A DNA stretch of 64,000 nt from Dermanyssus gallinae (GCA_003439945.1 QVRM01000443.1:1-64000); one strand, 5' to 3'. Numbered from the stretch's first letter, positions 34,200-46,790 are shown. The notes: a model not told the origin generated them from the letters alone. Program-made: numbers and translations.

Positions 34200-34213
34200 G
34201 GGGGGGGGGGGGG
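34200..34213. repeat. G14 homopolymer upstream of gene E
   Basis: A run of 14 G where units 1 and 2 have TGGGGGG. Upstream of the TATA box, so it could alter promoter spacing; also a site prone to assembly error. Confidence 0.8.
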
Positions 34214-34485
34214 CAAAGCTGCGTCAAAGCTGGGCCCAGAACATCGCTGAACTTCTCCGGAACCCAATTCGCGCACACACTGCTGAACAGTGCCATCACT
34301 ACTGACATTCGCATTGTGACACGCCGATTACTTTTTTAGGCTTTTCATCTTATCGATGAGTTAGGCCGTAATTACCGTGTTCGCCTAGCCTGGCCTTAGA
34401 GCATAACTCTAACACACCCGGCCTTTACGAAACCGGCACTCCTCTATCTGTATGACTTGTCGGACATACAGTCTTGCCGTATACT

Positions 34486-34540
34486 GTGGAATATAAATAC
34501 ATATTTATATATATATATATATATATATATTCCACCATCC
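34486..34540. repeat. AT microsatellite with TATTCCACC arm, unit 3
   Basis: Short AT tract (34506-34530), the counterpart of the tracts at 20622-20710 and 29712-29735. Confidence 0.85.
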
Positions 34541-34809
34541 GGCGATGAATATCGGTCAGTTAAACGCCATTCGTAGTCATAACTCTGATAACACGTTGCT
34601 GTTCCTCAAAAGCTAAAATTGTTTAAAAATGCCATGATGTGCTCACACGCACTGTCGCATCAATTAAATGGGGCACACAACTGCCTGCTTCTTACGGCCG
34701 TACGCTCCATTCGCGTCCTTTTGTGACGTTCCCAAAGCGACATATTGCAATGTCGCATTTCAACCGGTTTGACTGCTAACACGATGTGCACTTTTTAAGT
34801 AAATAACCC

Positions 34810-34905
34810 CCATCGATAGATTGATTTATTATTTGCTTAACATGTATACCTAAATACACCCCCTTTGATATTAGGGGCCCTTTGAGGAGCAGCATAAACG
34901 GACAT
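34810..34905. repeat. Dispersed repeat related to 49590-49690
   Basis: Shares the string GATTGATTTATT, then CATGTATACxTAAATACAC and AGGGGC...GCAGCATA with 49590-49690. Family unknown. Confidence 0.55.
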
Positions 34906-34974
34906 GTTCTCTACTTAGCGCACTTCTGAGGGCTAACTAGATAATTCTCGATAATGGTGTGTGCGAGCATGACA

Positions 34975-35745
34975 TGTTTGATGAGACTTTGTTATTCAAA
35001 ATGTTGCTTAGCGATCTACCACGAATCGTGAAAAGTGGCAGCCAACAGTCATGATCCTGATCTACGCAGATGACCTGGTAATAATCAGCAGAATCCGTAC
35101 TGACATACAGGCTGCGCTTTGCAATTTGATGAGTACTTCTCGCAGAAGAGCCTCAAAGAAAACGTGTCAAAAACAACGGCTATTAATGCAGTTCGTAGAA
35201 AACCTTTGCTATATCGGGGTGGTGTTCTCATTTCAAGGTACAACTTGTTACAACACGTAACTGATCGTTGTAAAAAAAAGCTTTTTGCGGCAGTTGATAT
35301 CTGAATCCTAGGGCAGCTGTCCGTTATATGACCATGACATTATTTGTGGTCAAAGTTGCATTTGTAGCTACCTACGGCATTCAAGTAACGTGGAAACTTT
35401 ATAACACTACTAAGGCGAGTACTTGACCTTTTGTCGAATTCGCGCAACAGACGCTTCGGTACGAGTGTTTTCAAAAATGCCTCTAATCGCCAGAAAATTT
35501 TAGTTTTATCACCAGCTATGACCTACTAGGTTTAAAGAAATCTCTACGTGTATGTTGCCATCTCGCCAGTACTCGTTACAGTAATCACGGATTTCATCAT
35601 CTATTATGCCGGTCTGTTGGGTTTTGTGAACCCAGAGGGGGATTGCAAATGCCGTCGTTGTAGCGGCCTATGGCCTCTGTATTACCTCACCGGCTGTACA
35701 GAACCCGTGTCGTTCTCTCAGCTCGAGCGAGAATACTCATAAACC
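34975..35745 (+). pseudogene. YADD-type RT family, degraded copy 2
   Basis: LIYADDLVII (motif C) lies at 35053 onward. After frame changes come YIGVVFSFQGTTC and HVTDRCKKKLFAA, the strand equivalent to YLGVILTPSGTSF in the 14.3 kb copy. The C-terminus ends CKCRRC with Cys 11 residues on, the same C-x-C-x2-C-x11-C spacing. Several frame breaks; not functional. Confidence 0.65.
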
Positions 35746-36106
35746 GTTTTTACCATGTATGTTATACATAATATGCTCATATTTCCATACCCAAATCGGG
35801 TGCATAATAGTAAATGAATAAACATTGTCTCAAAGATGTACTGAATCGTAATAAAGAATACCTATTTGTGTGCTTTGCGGACTTTTGTTACTGCATATAT
35901 GACTGGGACTGGCATCTTTGCCATGTGTTGCAAACATACTAAGTTCATATTTACCTAAACAGAATGTGTTTTTAATAAATAATTAAACCTTGAGATATTG
36001 AGATCTCTGGGGTTTCCTCAACAGTTCCTGTGGCAGCATGGCTGCTGACTCTCAGCAGTTTATGGTATCATCTATTCTCAATGAGCATCACTCAGAGAAA
36101 TATTCA

Positions 36107-36109
<3 letters not shown>

Positions 36110-36140
<31 letters not shown>
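36110..36140. repeat. (AT)n microsatellite
   Basis: About 15 AT units. Confidence 0.9.
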
Positions 36141-36146
<6 letters not shown>

Positions 36147-36543
36147 TATGCATTGTAAATGTTTGGGACTGGTGCGATAAAAGAAAAATTCATGAATTTA
36201 ATTGTTTATCGTCGCTATCCATCGTTGCAAAGTTACACACTTGTTAGTGTCGCAGAATCACGGGAATATATCACAGCAGTCCTGCTTTTGGAAGTGTTTT
36301 CTACACGAGCGTTACATGCTTGTCTTAAACAGAATAAGAAGCACGACTTTGCATTACGGATTTTAGAAACAGGAAATATTATAGCCTGCAAGTGGCCTAA
36401 ATGAGTTAACTTTTTGTTCTAAAAACTGCATTACGCGAAGCATTTACTGTATCGATACCAGATAATTGCTTTCTGTAAGTTGGCCGAGTAGATGGCGCTT
36501 CCGAAAGGCGCACCGAAAGATCTGATCTGAAGCTTATTTATAT

Positions 36544-37730
36544 GTTTATTATGCCGCACCAGGTGCCGCAGTGTAACAAATGCTGCATTTAAAGAGAGCG
36601 TGTACCACTATCGTTGGATGAACACCACCCGTCACGCAGGGTCTACATTGTTCAAAACGGAACCATGTAGGGTGCCCACTGAGCGCAAAGCCAGCAGAAC
36701 CCAGCCTTAGGTATCGTTGTAGGCAATCCTGCACCCCACGCTTCTCTTTGTGTCTTTGCTAGTGTATGAAACTAGATTTTGCGTTCGTAAAAGTCAACCA
36801 GTTTTGCATCTGCATCTTTGGTTCTTGCTTCACGATTGTTGTGCATAGGCGTTACCCGGGCAGTATTTGTGGTGTTATAATGGCTTCGCACGCATGTTTC
36901 TCTACCAACTCATTCATCTGCACTTATGCATGCTACTTTGCTCCAAAGCTCAGCCAGCTCATTTGACCAACCTTGCTGAATTTTCAGACATGATTAGGAA
37001 TGTCTATATTCTACTTAACGGGCACCTGGAAGGTAGGCTTATAATTTCTTACTTACAAAACACCCTTATATTGCTGCTTTTGCATATGTAAGCACTAGTG
37101 CCGCTTTCGAAAGGATAAGCCATTGGAGATCTTTGTATTTCAAATTTACTCAAATACCGAAGGTTTTGCGCATGCAGTTGATGCTGAATGCGCTAGCCTC
37201 CAGACAATATTCTGCTTGTTCAAGTAATGTTTGTTAGATAATTCTTTAAGTCTAACAACTCGATGTCGAGACATTTCGATGTCCGTTCTATTAAGTAAGG
37301 ACCGCCCCTTTATCTCGTATGGGACCGGTGTGCCCAAGTCTTTGTTTAAGAAAACCGCTATCACAGCCTTCATTAAGTTAAATATTAGATTGATTGATAG
37401 ATTTATTTCCACCACAAAGTGGCAGTCTGTGTGGCTCTGGCGGAGCAAGATGACTTTCAGTTGATCGGAAAGTCCCCTAGACTCACGTGCGTTTGCTCCG
37501 GCAATAGACGTAAGGACATCCCGAAACTGACTACAAAGCTAAAGTGCCCAGCCTGCGCGGTGCAGCAAGTACGGCTATGGCTATCGACGAAGACAACAAC
37601 GCCTGCACTTAACAACAAACCTTTTTCTACGAAAAAGCCACTTACATAGCAATCAGGGTCCAACGAGAACTAACGGCCAACTGGCTTCTCAGCGAGCGCC
37701 TGTCTCCGATCACTACCTGCACTATAGTAA
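36544..37730. repeat. Diverged duplicate of 20975-22233
   Basis: Aligns with the 5' flank of unit 1 from GGTGCCGCAGTGTAAC to GATCACTACCTGCACTATAG, then diverges. The plus strand has a frame with CPACAVQQV near 37551. The minus strand has a 100-codon frame at 37146-37448. Neither is recognised as a gene. Confidence 0.65.
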
Positions 37731-40700
37731 CCGTTCACCACCTGCACTTGCGTGGGTTCGGTTGATTCCGGTCCGCATGTTGGGTTCCTGTGATCCTGCT
37801 TCTGGGAGGCTGATGTGGGCTATGTCAACGAGCTGGGGCTCCCCTTTGTTGACTGACCATGTCGATCGGGTGTCCGCACTGAGCTCGGCGTCCACATTTA
37901 GGTGTCATATGCTCTAGTAGTTTGAGTAGCTATTTCGCAATGGTTTTGCTGTTTCTCGTGTGTTCGATCGCAGTTGTGATCCAGGGGAAATTTGCCTTGT
38001 GTTCGAACGGAATGTATATGTAACGCATTACAAAAAGATGACATACTTCGAAGGTGCGCTCGGGTTCTTTGCTTAGTCATTCCGCGGTGTCAATAGGGTT
38101 TGCTCTTAAAAAAGACCCTCTAATAAATATGCAACGTTTCCGAACGTAATCGGCACCTGCACAACATTTGAAAAATTAGAAATCTTCTCGGTTCATTTGA
38201 ATGAATTGCACGATATGTATTTTCGCGGTATCACACACATACACACCGGGGACCTGTCGTGGTCGGTTAGATAAGGATTTATTCAGGTTTCATATTTTAG
38301 CTACGTAAACGTGTTTTTTTACACGGAGATTACCTATTTCAGGTCTAGTTCAGTTTCCCTTGTAGCTTGCTTCCTTGGACGAGCAGAGCTAGATTAGTGC
38401 TCCGAGAGCGATAATTTTGCCAGTGGATTCCAAACAGCCATGTATCCCATTATATTGGGCGTACATAGTGTTATATACACTGGTAGGTTTATCAGCTCTA
38501 GCATTCAAACTATCTGCGTATGAAATTAAAAATTAATGATATCTATAATGCTGCTGATGATCTCAACGTTATTTTTGATGATGGCGATGAATCGGTTTAT
38601 TTTGGCGGTGACTTAAATCGTCGGGTAATCGTTTATATTGCACTAAATGAATACATTATTTTCGAACACTGAAGTGTTGGTCGTTTTATTGGTTTTCTAG
38701 TGAGCCATATTGGCATTATACGCTGCGGCGGCCAGCTCTAACGGTTGTGTACTTCTTACGGAACCTTGGGCTTCGGCTCCACTTTGATGGAATCACCTTC
38801 ACTGTGCACACTAACAAAACTGTGTGGGCAGCTTGCCCCCCCCCCCTTCCCCCTGCTTGTCCTTGTGAAGAGGTAGGGCATCTCCGGCGACTGTCAATAT
38901 TTTTGTCTCGACAACAATTAGGTCTTCCCTCTAAAGGTAGTTGTGAGTCTGATGTACGGTCTCGGTGTATCGGACAGAATAAGGCAACACTTCACTCGAG
39001 CAAAGTTTAGATCGCCCAAAAGCTGTTTTGTAATGCAGACAAAGCGAGTATGTTGCTTACCAAAGCGGGCAGGGAACCAGTAGACAAATGAGCTCTCATA
39101 ATGCTATGTACACTCAATGTGAACAAAACAAATAATTGCAGCTTTAGTGGCTTCATGTTACTTGTTGCAGTTGCTTCTCTTTGTCGTGGCCATTGCAGTG
39201 TGAGAGGCCATTCGCGGCGCGCATTGCTCCAGCCATGTTAACAGTCTGTGAGCCTTCAACTCTCCGTTATCGTTAATTAGTTTATTCGTTAGCAAGTTAG
39301 CAGTTGCCTCCGCCGACGATGCATCCTAGTCTCTGAAGTCTCTCTCCATGCCGTCCAGCTTCATCGACAGATCGACCTCGTGTTCTCAATGGTGTCAACG
39401 AGATGTAGCCCGTGGCAACAATGCAAGTTAGGTTCTATCGGTGTTTTTTTTGTCGTTTCCCGCCTAGCATGAGGTCAATTGCCATCGCACTTACAATCAC
39501 ATTGGTGGTGAGTGCTTTCAGTGTGGGATTCGACTGCTTGGAAGGAAAATAGCAAAGAACACCTGCCCTTCAATAGAGTATGTACATGATACAAAGAATT
39601 TAAACCAGTCGACTAGATCTTATTTGCTGTATGCGAACTTGCCGAAACCCCTTCCACAGACTTAGATTAGCTCTTCCTGTGTTAAACGCGATATCCACTT
39701 GACTTGTTGACCAAACAGACTATTGACACAGGCACATGTCACCTGTATCTATAACGGCATTCAATCCAGACAGCATTTCGCATGTATAGTATCAAAGGCC
39801 TAGGCATCGATCAACCAGCTTCAGTAAATAATGAATGCGTTTAATGCATGCGCTTTTAATTTTTAATTAATAATGTAATTGGCAAACAAACCGTTAAGCA
39901 ATTGCCATACGTTCACGCTAGTGCAGCCAGATCATACAGCGAGGACGAGCGATAAACGCGGTTTGTTGAATTTTCGAAATTGTAAATTGTAGTTGTCTTA
40001 ATTTTTAAATGTTAAAAAGCGGGTATTCCTTTATTCCCTTTGCCACAATAAAAGGCAAATTTGCTTCTTATGAGCAGAACAATCCTAAAGGTTTGAACCT
40101 TACAGTTAAAACACTAATTGTGCAAATTTGATCTGTAGATTTATCCTCCTTCCGTGATGGCCTCGCAACGATTTAAATTATGTAATATACTAAATGCATC
40201 TAGGTAGTACTAGTTACTATCAGGCATAAAAATAAGATACATCTCACAGAAGCTCAATTAGCGCGTTGGACTACACCTAAAACGAAAAGGGTCACCTTGA
40301 AGCCGACAAAGTTTGCCCAGCTGCATATTTACTGTAACGTTTGGAATCCCACACACAAGGTTGAGGCTAATACAAGGAGTTACTTAATCAGCAATAGCCC
40401 GGTAGTGATGATACTATTAAGCTATATCCGGTATTCTCAATCAAATTCAGAAAAAAGTTTATCAAAACGTACATACTTCATATGAGTTTTCCAGTATTTG
40501 TCAGTATTACTGTTTTCAAGGCTTCTTGTTAGAAACGTTTACTAAATTTATAATTGAAAGCTCTGACCTATAGCACACCTTTAGAATCTACCCTGTCCAT
40601 TCCAAGAGCAAATTGTCACAAATTATTTTGTGGCAACATAAATTATGTGTAGGATTCGAGTTATACACGTGTTATTCTGCGGAGTATAAAAAAACATAAA

Positions 40701-40800
40701 TCCAAACTTAGATATGGTTATGGTTGGTTGACAGATAAAACATTCTTCAAGCCGGCTGCAGAACCGACATCATCTAGGTGGGGACAAACACGTTTAGTTT
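37731..40800. other. Mostly featureless; traces of RT and of the gene F 3' flank
   Basis: At 38755-38815 the plus strand reads LGLRLHFDGITFTVHTN, similar to LGLRLHYTGTTSTQHIGD in the RT piece at 50.6-51.0 kb, so a small LINE relic is likely. Sequence at 39790-39960 aligns with 18665-18840, the 3' flank of gene C. No other gene is seen. Confidence 0.5.
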
Positions 40801-41008
40801 CGTAACTGTTTTCACACGTTTTTATTTTCACTTTGATTAGCTATAAAACAAATGATAATGATCAAGTAACAAACTTCATTGACGGAACAACGCAAGTCAT
40901 AACCGAGAACCCTTGCACAAATACTCTTATAGTGCAGTAGTAGTTATATAAAATCGTGAATGAAAAAAAGTGACGACAAAATATAGCTTTCTAGTTTAAA
41001 TAGGTAGT

Positions 41009-41014
41009 TTTATT
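41009..41014 (-). terminator. Poly(A) signal of gene F
   Basis: AATAAA on the minus strand, about 39 bases past the stop. Confidence 0.7.
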
Positions 41015-41052
41015 ATACAAATGTACATTTTTGAAAATACAAACAAAAATGC

Positions 41053-42034
41053 TTAATACCCATGGCCATATCCGTGTCCGTAGCCGTGACCGTGGCCGTA
41101 GGCAGCAACGGGTGCGACGGCGGCAACCTTGGCGACGGGCGCGGCGTACGCAGCGTGGCCATATCCGTGACCGTATCCGTGGCCGTAAGCGGCAACGGGG
41201 GCGGCCGCCACCTTAGTAACGTGGCCGTATCCGTGGCCGTAAGCGGCAACGGGGGCGGCCGCCACCTTAGCAACGTGACCGTATCCGTATCCATGTCCGT
41301 AGGCGGGCGCGGCGTGGCCATATCCATAACCGTGGCCGTAAGCGGGAGCGGCAACGGCGAGCTTAGCAACGGGGGCGGCGGCAACGTGCTTGGTCACGGT
41401 CGAGTACGACGACACAACGGGGGCGGCAGCCACCTTCGCTACGGCACCGTGTCCGTATCCGTAGCCGTGGCCATGGCCGTAGGCGGCCACGGGCGCAGCG
41501 ACGGCGTGGCCGTACGCAGGGGCGGCAACAGCGGCGTGACCGTAGACGGGAGCGGCGGCAGCAAGTCCGTATCCGTGCCCGTATCCGTGTCCATGTCCGT
41601 ATCCGTGTCCGTAGCCAGTGGTGTGGACTCCCGCAACGGCGGCGACGGCGACGAGGGCGACCTTCTGTAATTAATATTTAAAAGAAAACGAAGAAATAGA
41701 AGAAGAAGAAGGAGGAGCAGAATTAGATGATGAACAAAGACAAGTATGTAAATAAGTGGTTGGCTCTCTGCGTTTTCAAAAGCTGTCCAACTACACCGTA
41801 AACACCAGCGGTTGCTCAAGATCGACTCGACAAACGCCACAGCAATCTCACGACTTTTAACACCAAACAAACGAGCTTCGGGCTCATTTCTATCTAGGCA
41901 CGGCACGGCATGGCGGGGCTCATCGCAGTAAGTGGTAAAAAATAAACTACAAATGGCTCGAACATAGCAGACAAAAGTTGTCATAGCAAGCAGTACGAGT
42001 AGCGGAAGTCAGTCGTGCCACTTACAGCGAACAT
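41053..42034 (-). CDS. Gene F: intact Gly/Tyr/His-rich cuticular protein (206 aa)
   Basis: Exon 1 (42026-42034) gives MFA at GTAAGT. The 361-base intron is slightly longer than in C-E (GAAGAAGAAGGAGGAG expansion), and exon 2 (41664-41053) is open for 203 codons. The signal peptide is as in C-E but with HTTG in place of HATG at the cleavage region. It has the same 18-residue AYGHGYGHVTKVAAAPVA duplication as gene E. Its flanks are more diverged than those of C-E and it carries no LINE, so it is the oldest or least homogenised member of the C-F subgroup. Predicted secreted cuticle structural protein. Confidence 0.93.
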
Positions 42035-42093
42035 ATTTGCAGTTGATTTGTGTGTAACTGTGTGCACTGTGCTATTGTGTTGGCTATCGCCGT

Positions 42094-42101
42094 CTTATAT
42101 A
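42094..42101 (-). promoter_or_regulatory. Gene F TATA box
   Basis: TATATAAG on the minus strand, 60 bases upstream of the ATG. The GC-rich sequence upstream is recognisably related to the C-E promoters. Confidence 0.7.
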
Positions 42102-42339
42102 CCCCCGGCTTCCCTCCTCGCAGTTCCCATGTGCGTCCTTTCCCGGCAGCCGGCAGCGCCTGGGGCCCTCGAGCCCCGGCGATGGCCGCGGGGGGTAAGC
42201 TGCGTCAAAACTGGGCCCAGAACATTTCTGCAGTATCCCATCGCCATAGGCATTAGCTTGATTTTGGCATGCCAGCGATTATACCTGATGCTATAAAGCA
42301 TACAAATCTTCTGCTTAATTGCATTGCTAGAAATCATGA

Positions 42340-44004
42340 CAGACCGCGATCGCTGTTACGGCGGCGACCGACTGGCACTGTTAAAGCTCTCACTCCTTTT
42401 TTTCACTGCTAGTATTATTTCTACAGCGTGTTATTTCGTGACACTTGTGTCACACACACACCACGCCTAGCATGCAACTGGCCGTCTGTGTGTACTGGTT
42501 TCCGTTGAAGTTGTGTGAACATTGCTACAACAAAACTGTTAATTTTGAAGTTGTGACTGGATATCCTGTACATGTTATGCTCCGGCCACAACCTTCGAAA
42601 GATGGCCTGCAACTCTGATATCACAAGTCGCGCGTTCGGTTTCAACAGTGCATAACTGTTTAATGCCGAGCACTTAGTATTATTTTTATTATTGTTTTTA
42701 TAACCCAGACACAGCAAGTGCGGTCGTCCCCTGAGAAACCGAGTTCTTTTGTCAATGATCTGTAACATCCTAAGCATGCCCTAGCGACTGGCATAAAGCG
42801 GTTTCGTCTTTAGAGTTCAGTGTACTTATGTCGTTTATCTGCTTTAGCGTAGTTCGCTATTCAACCTGACTTATCGAACGCAGGCGCGAAAATGATCCCG
42901 TACTTTAAGCTGCCACACACCAGGCTAGACATTGTATTCAGCCAGATTTAATGGCGGAGTACGACAAAGCACACAATCGCCGTAAGTACACCCAACTCTA
43001 AAGACGATACCGCTCTCTGCCAGTCCCTATGAAAACATTGAACCCTGTTAGCAAATAGTTAAGGTCGTTCCTAAGGGTTTAGCAAGGCATATTTGAGATA
43101 TTGCTAATGGTTGACGGGGCGTATATATTTTATGTTAACAAATTAATTCCTGTTTCTGTGTGTATTTGAATATACACCATAGAGAAAATACGGAAGGCTA
43201 CCAGGTATGCATGCGAGTTGAATGTTTTTTTCTGCGATACCGGAACATTTCAGCTACAGCTGCAACAGAAAGAAGTTATTTTGGCTACCTGTCTATTTGA
43301 CGATTGCACATTGAGTGCATGTAGACTTACTCGTGGCTTGTTTCTGCAAACATGTCCTGAGTGTGTAATCTGGCAACCACATACATTAAATCGACTACAG
43401 AAACGTTTTGACAAGGGCATATCTAGGGCTTTACGACCACATGCAAAAGTCGGCTAGGTTGATATTGATTCCTCTATGCCCTTTACTCTATATCTCTGAT
43501 CCCCCTAAAGCTGTGCATTCTCCTATAATATATCCGATCAACTAATGCGCTAAGCCACAAACTCGACACTCGCTATATATTCCCGCTCTATTACATTTAG
43601 CTCGTTGTATTCTTCTGTATCCAACATCTCTGACATGGCACCTGCTTATAATCCACTCCCTCTTGAATTATCGCATACCCATTGTATACTCTGCGATCTC
43701 ACTTTGTTTTTACCCTTTGCGCCGTCTTTACAAATGTCAATGGTGCATACATGGCCTTTCATACATTCCTTGTTACTATATTATTAAAACCCCCCGAGAC
43801 CCTTACTCTCTAATGCATTTTTCGTCTTTCAGCCTTCTTTCTCCTTACTATCACTTGTTTTCCTTAATAATCATCTTTGTATACACTGTCATACCAAGAT
43901 ACCTGTACTGACTTAAATGTTTCAATTTCCTCCCTGTAATATTAGCTTTCTTTCCCTCTACTTATAGTATACTTATACGGTAAAATGCTAAGGGGTCTCT
44001 CTGC
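42340..44004. other. No gene recognised
   Basis: Short frames only. At 43485-43550 a block (CTCTATATCTCTGATCCCCC onward) resembles one arm of the foldback at 49820-49944. Confidence 0.5.
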
Positions 44005-44205
44005 CTTCTACCGGGTTTTGCTAATAAGGGTCAAACGTGTTGTTTTCCAAAGTGTAGGATAATCTCCGCTGGCGAGTCTTTTATCCATCATGCTTTGAAA
44101 TACCTTTGGGTGGTGCTGTAAGAGTATGCGTAGGGGACCCCATCCGGCCCCGGTGCTTTTTTTCCATTCTGATCTCTTAGATTGAGATTGGCTTGAAGGC
44201 AAGGT
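44005..44205 (-). pseudogene. LINE RT fragment (N-terminal palm)
   Basis: Minus-strand frame with KKSTGAGWGPLRILLQHH and GDYPTLWKTTRLTLISK, matching the usual GADG-P...W+..RL.LI.K pattern before RT motif A of Jockey/R1-type elements. It is cut by a stop. About 65 codons only. Confidence 0.6.
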
Positions 44206-45220
44206 CTAAATCCCTTTCAAAGAGCACTAACTGTGGTCGGGGTCTTTGCGGAAAGAGTGCAGTTATACTATAATCGGTCGGGCTACTTATACTGATAGTG
44301 GCGGTTGTGCGTAGCGCATTTTGTTTACATACGATGTTGTACTACTTTTCCCAAGGGGTTTTTAGATCTCCTCGCACAATGAGTCTACTCTGCAATTTTT
44401 AGTTTCCCTATGGAGAGCAAACGTATAGCAAACTAAAGCAGATAGCTTTTTGTGGGGCGAAAGGGGCAATTTGCTATTTTGAAATGTAAAGGGAGCTGGA
44501 TTCTTGACAGGTTTTCGTAATTCGTGCAAATTATTTCAATGGTAAGCACTCAATGAGATCAGATTCGTTTTACCGCATTTTGTGTAGTGTAATTTAGCCT
44601 GGTAAAACTTGTGTCTCCGTTGTGTGGGAGAACGGGTTGGAAGGAAATAAATGTAAAAGAAAAGTTGCGTAGACTTTCTTTCCTTTTAAGGGCATGTACC
44701 TTGTTATACCCATTACACGTACCCTTGCCCTCTGTGTTGTAAGCAGCAAGGTTGAATTAGTCGGGTCACGGACTAAATACCGTGGTTTAACAGACAGTAC
44801 TACGAAGCTAAAAGTGTGTAAAGCAATCATTTTTCTCGCCCGTTAGTGTCCTGAAATGATCGATTTTTACAACAGGATCCGCAAGTGTTACTCTAATACC
44901 CTAAAAGAGGCACAACTCAATATATATAAAACCCTAGAAGCAAAGTTGAATCATGCAACAGAGTGCCAGGCTTACAAATGAATCTGCCAGACAAATGAAA
45001 GAATTGCATGCTGCATTTTGCCCACACTACTTATTCTGCACCTCAGAGATATGTCCTCGTCAGCGGACTCAATCCCTTATGAAGTGCCAACGTTCTAAGG
45101 CTAGAACAGCGAAAACCCATCATCCGGGCCAATACAAGACGAGCCAATTTGCTTTAAAAGATGCTGCGGTTGCAATTTTGCACTTTAAAAATTGAAAGGC
45201 GTCGGTTCTAGATATGATTA
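44206..45220. other. No gene recognised
   Basis: Frames shorter than 82 codons without domains. Confidence 0.5.
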
Positions 45221-46620
45221 GAAATGATAATATCAATCAGTCGGAATCGCTGCAACTAGCGATTCCTCACATATTGAACAGGCGTCTAGACAAAGTGGAT
45301 ACACCGGCTAGTTGGCGCGACTGTATAGCGGCGTGATTCATACAGGCAAATATCGATTAGCCTGCAAATAAATTTCTAAAAAAAGCTGCATTTATAATAT
45401 TTTTATCGTTGCACCCCCACGCAGCTTGCGCAATACTCATCGAATATACCAGAAAACAGTGAGCCGTCGCGGGCAGTAAATGTTTGCAATATTTATGGAT
45501 TTTTAATCGGCCGTTAATACTGCACCTCGAAACGCTGCCCTTTGATAATGGCAACATATGATGCATTACCACGCTCAAGCTATTGGCGACTATTATCCGT
45601 GAGAACTATGTGATATTCGGCCACGGTGTTGCCGAACATTCCAAATCTGGACAGACAACAGGTATTGCACAAGACGATAACCTTAGTCCAGTTTGGTTTT
45701 TTTGTAATTATCAGTAAGCTGTCGGCAATTGTGAACAGAAGCATCTGTCAGTGCAACTCGTCCAATAGCAGCATGCTGATAATATTGCTATCTTCTCTGA
45801 GAATCGCTTACATATTCAGCAGGTCGGCATCTCGTTATCCAGACGTATAGATAAAAGGGCCCGTAAAGCGCTGAGCGCTATCTACTCAATTTATAATCCG
45901 CAACTCCTTTCACTGCAAACGGCTTTAAATTTGAATTGAAAGTTGCCTCTACAACAAGCTATGCGACCGAGCTTGTCTGGAAACACCTCAGAGCCTCGAG
46001 TTTGACGAACTATCTGAAGGTAACGTATGTTAGACGGGTTGTAGGTGTTCACCGAAGCAGCCGCAACCGATTGGTGTATCTGACTGCGGGCACCCCACTT
46101 TTCACAGAGAACCTCCAGCGTCGCTTTAATATGCGAATAACCCGCGAGTATAAAGAGCATATGCTAAAGCGAGAAGCTAGGATGTGTCAAGAGGACATAG
46201 ACTTCTATTGGACGCAAGCTATGATGAGCAGCTCGTGGAAGGATGCGCAACTCAAAACTTGCCACTTAATTATGCGTTAAGTTATGCACGGCTTTGATCA
46301 CGCAGTGTGCACAAAAGTTGGCTTCTACAAGGCAGACGAGCAATGCACCTGTCGGCACTGTGAAACAACTTACTCCACTTATTATATATTATATTGCCAT
46401 CTACCAAATCTACCTGCACTCTATGAGATTCATATTAAAGATACACTCGACTTGAGTAATAAATTATTGCATGTGGTGCACGCTCCGAAACAGCTTAGTC
46501 ACGTCTCTGAGGAATCGGATTCTTTTCGGGCCCTCCGGCAGATCGATTTTGATTTGCTAACGTCATCGCGGATCATAGATTTACACAGAGTTGCAACGGC
46601 AGGTGTTGCAGCTTAGAGGT
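45221..46620 (+). pseudogene. YADD-type RT family, degraded copy 3
   Basis: Reading the plus strand in several frames: LAIPHILNRRLDKVDTPASW (RT entry, 45258), GQTTGIAQDDNLSPVWFF (motif B, 45650), HADNIAIFSENR in the place of YADD (45769), then the C-terminal region KVASTTSYATELVWKHLRAS aligned to the 14.4 kb copy, and finally CTCRHC with Cys 11 residues later. A stop at 46278 and several frame shifts break it. This is the most extensive copy of the family here. Confidence 0.7.
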
Positions 46621-46634
46621 TATTGGAGCCAATG

Positions 46635-46790
46635 AGTCATCATGGCCTAGTAGCAAGGCCATCGACTCTCACTCAACAGCACCGGGTTCGATACCCAGCC
46701 TTCTTGTTTTTTGGTTTTTCTCATCACAGGGTTGCTGCGATGTCAGGTGAGGCTAATCGGAGAAATCCCCCAATGACCTAGATATATTCG
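46635..46790 (+). mobile_element. tRNA-derived SINE-like element
   Basis: TGGCCTAGTAGC as A box and GGTTCGATACC (46685-46695) as B box, with a good T-arm (CCGGG/CCCAG but no acceptor stem). A non-tRNA body follows, rich in pyrimidines. It may continue to the A-run near 47000. Found once in this window. Confidence 0.55.

Noticed and set aside
37146..37448. Minus-strand frame resembling another frame at 31951-32136 (AVFNKD... against AVFLNKD...)
   Set aside because: Similarity is short, and the second site is better explained by RT motifs B and C on the plus strand. Kept only as a note in the flank finding.
37780..38060. Possible second R2-like fragment (GTGGACGCCGAGCTC on the minus strand)
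   Set aside because: Only a few residues resemble the LDAEV region, and no knuckle or RPDLV was found upstream.
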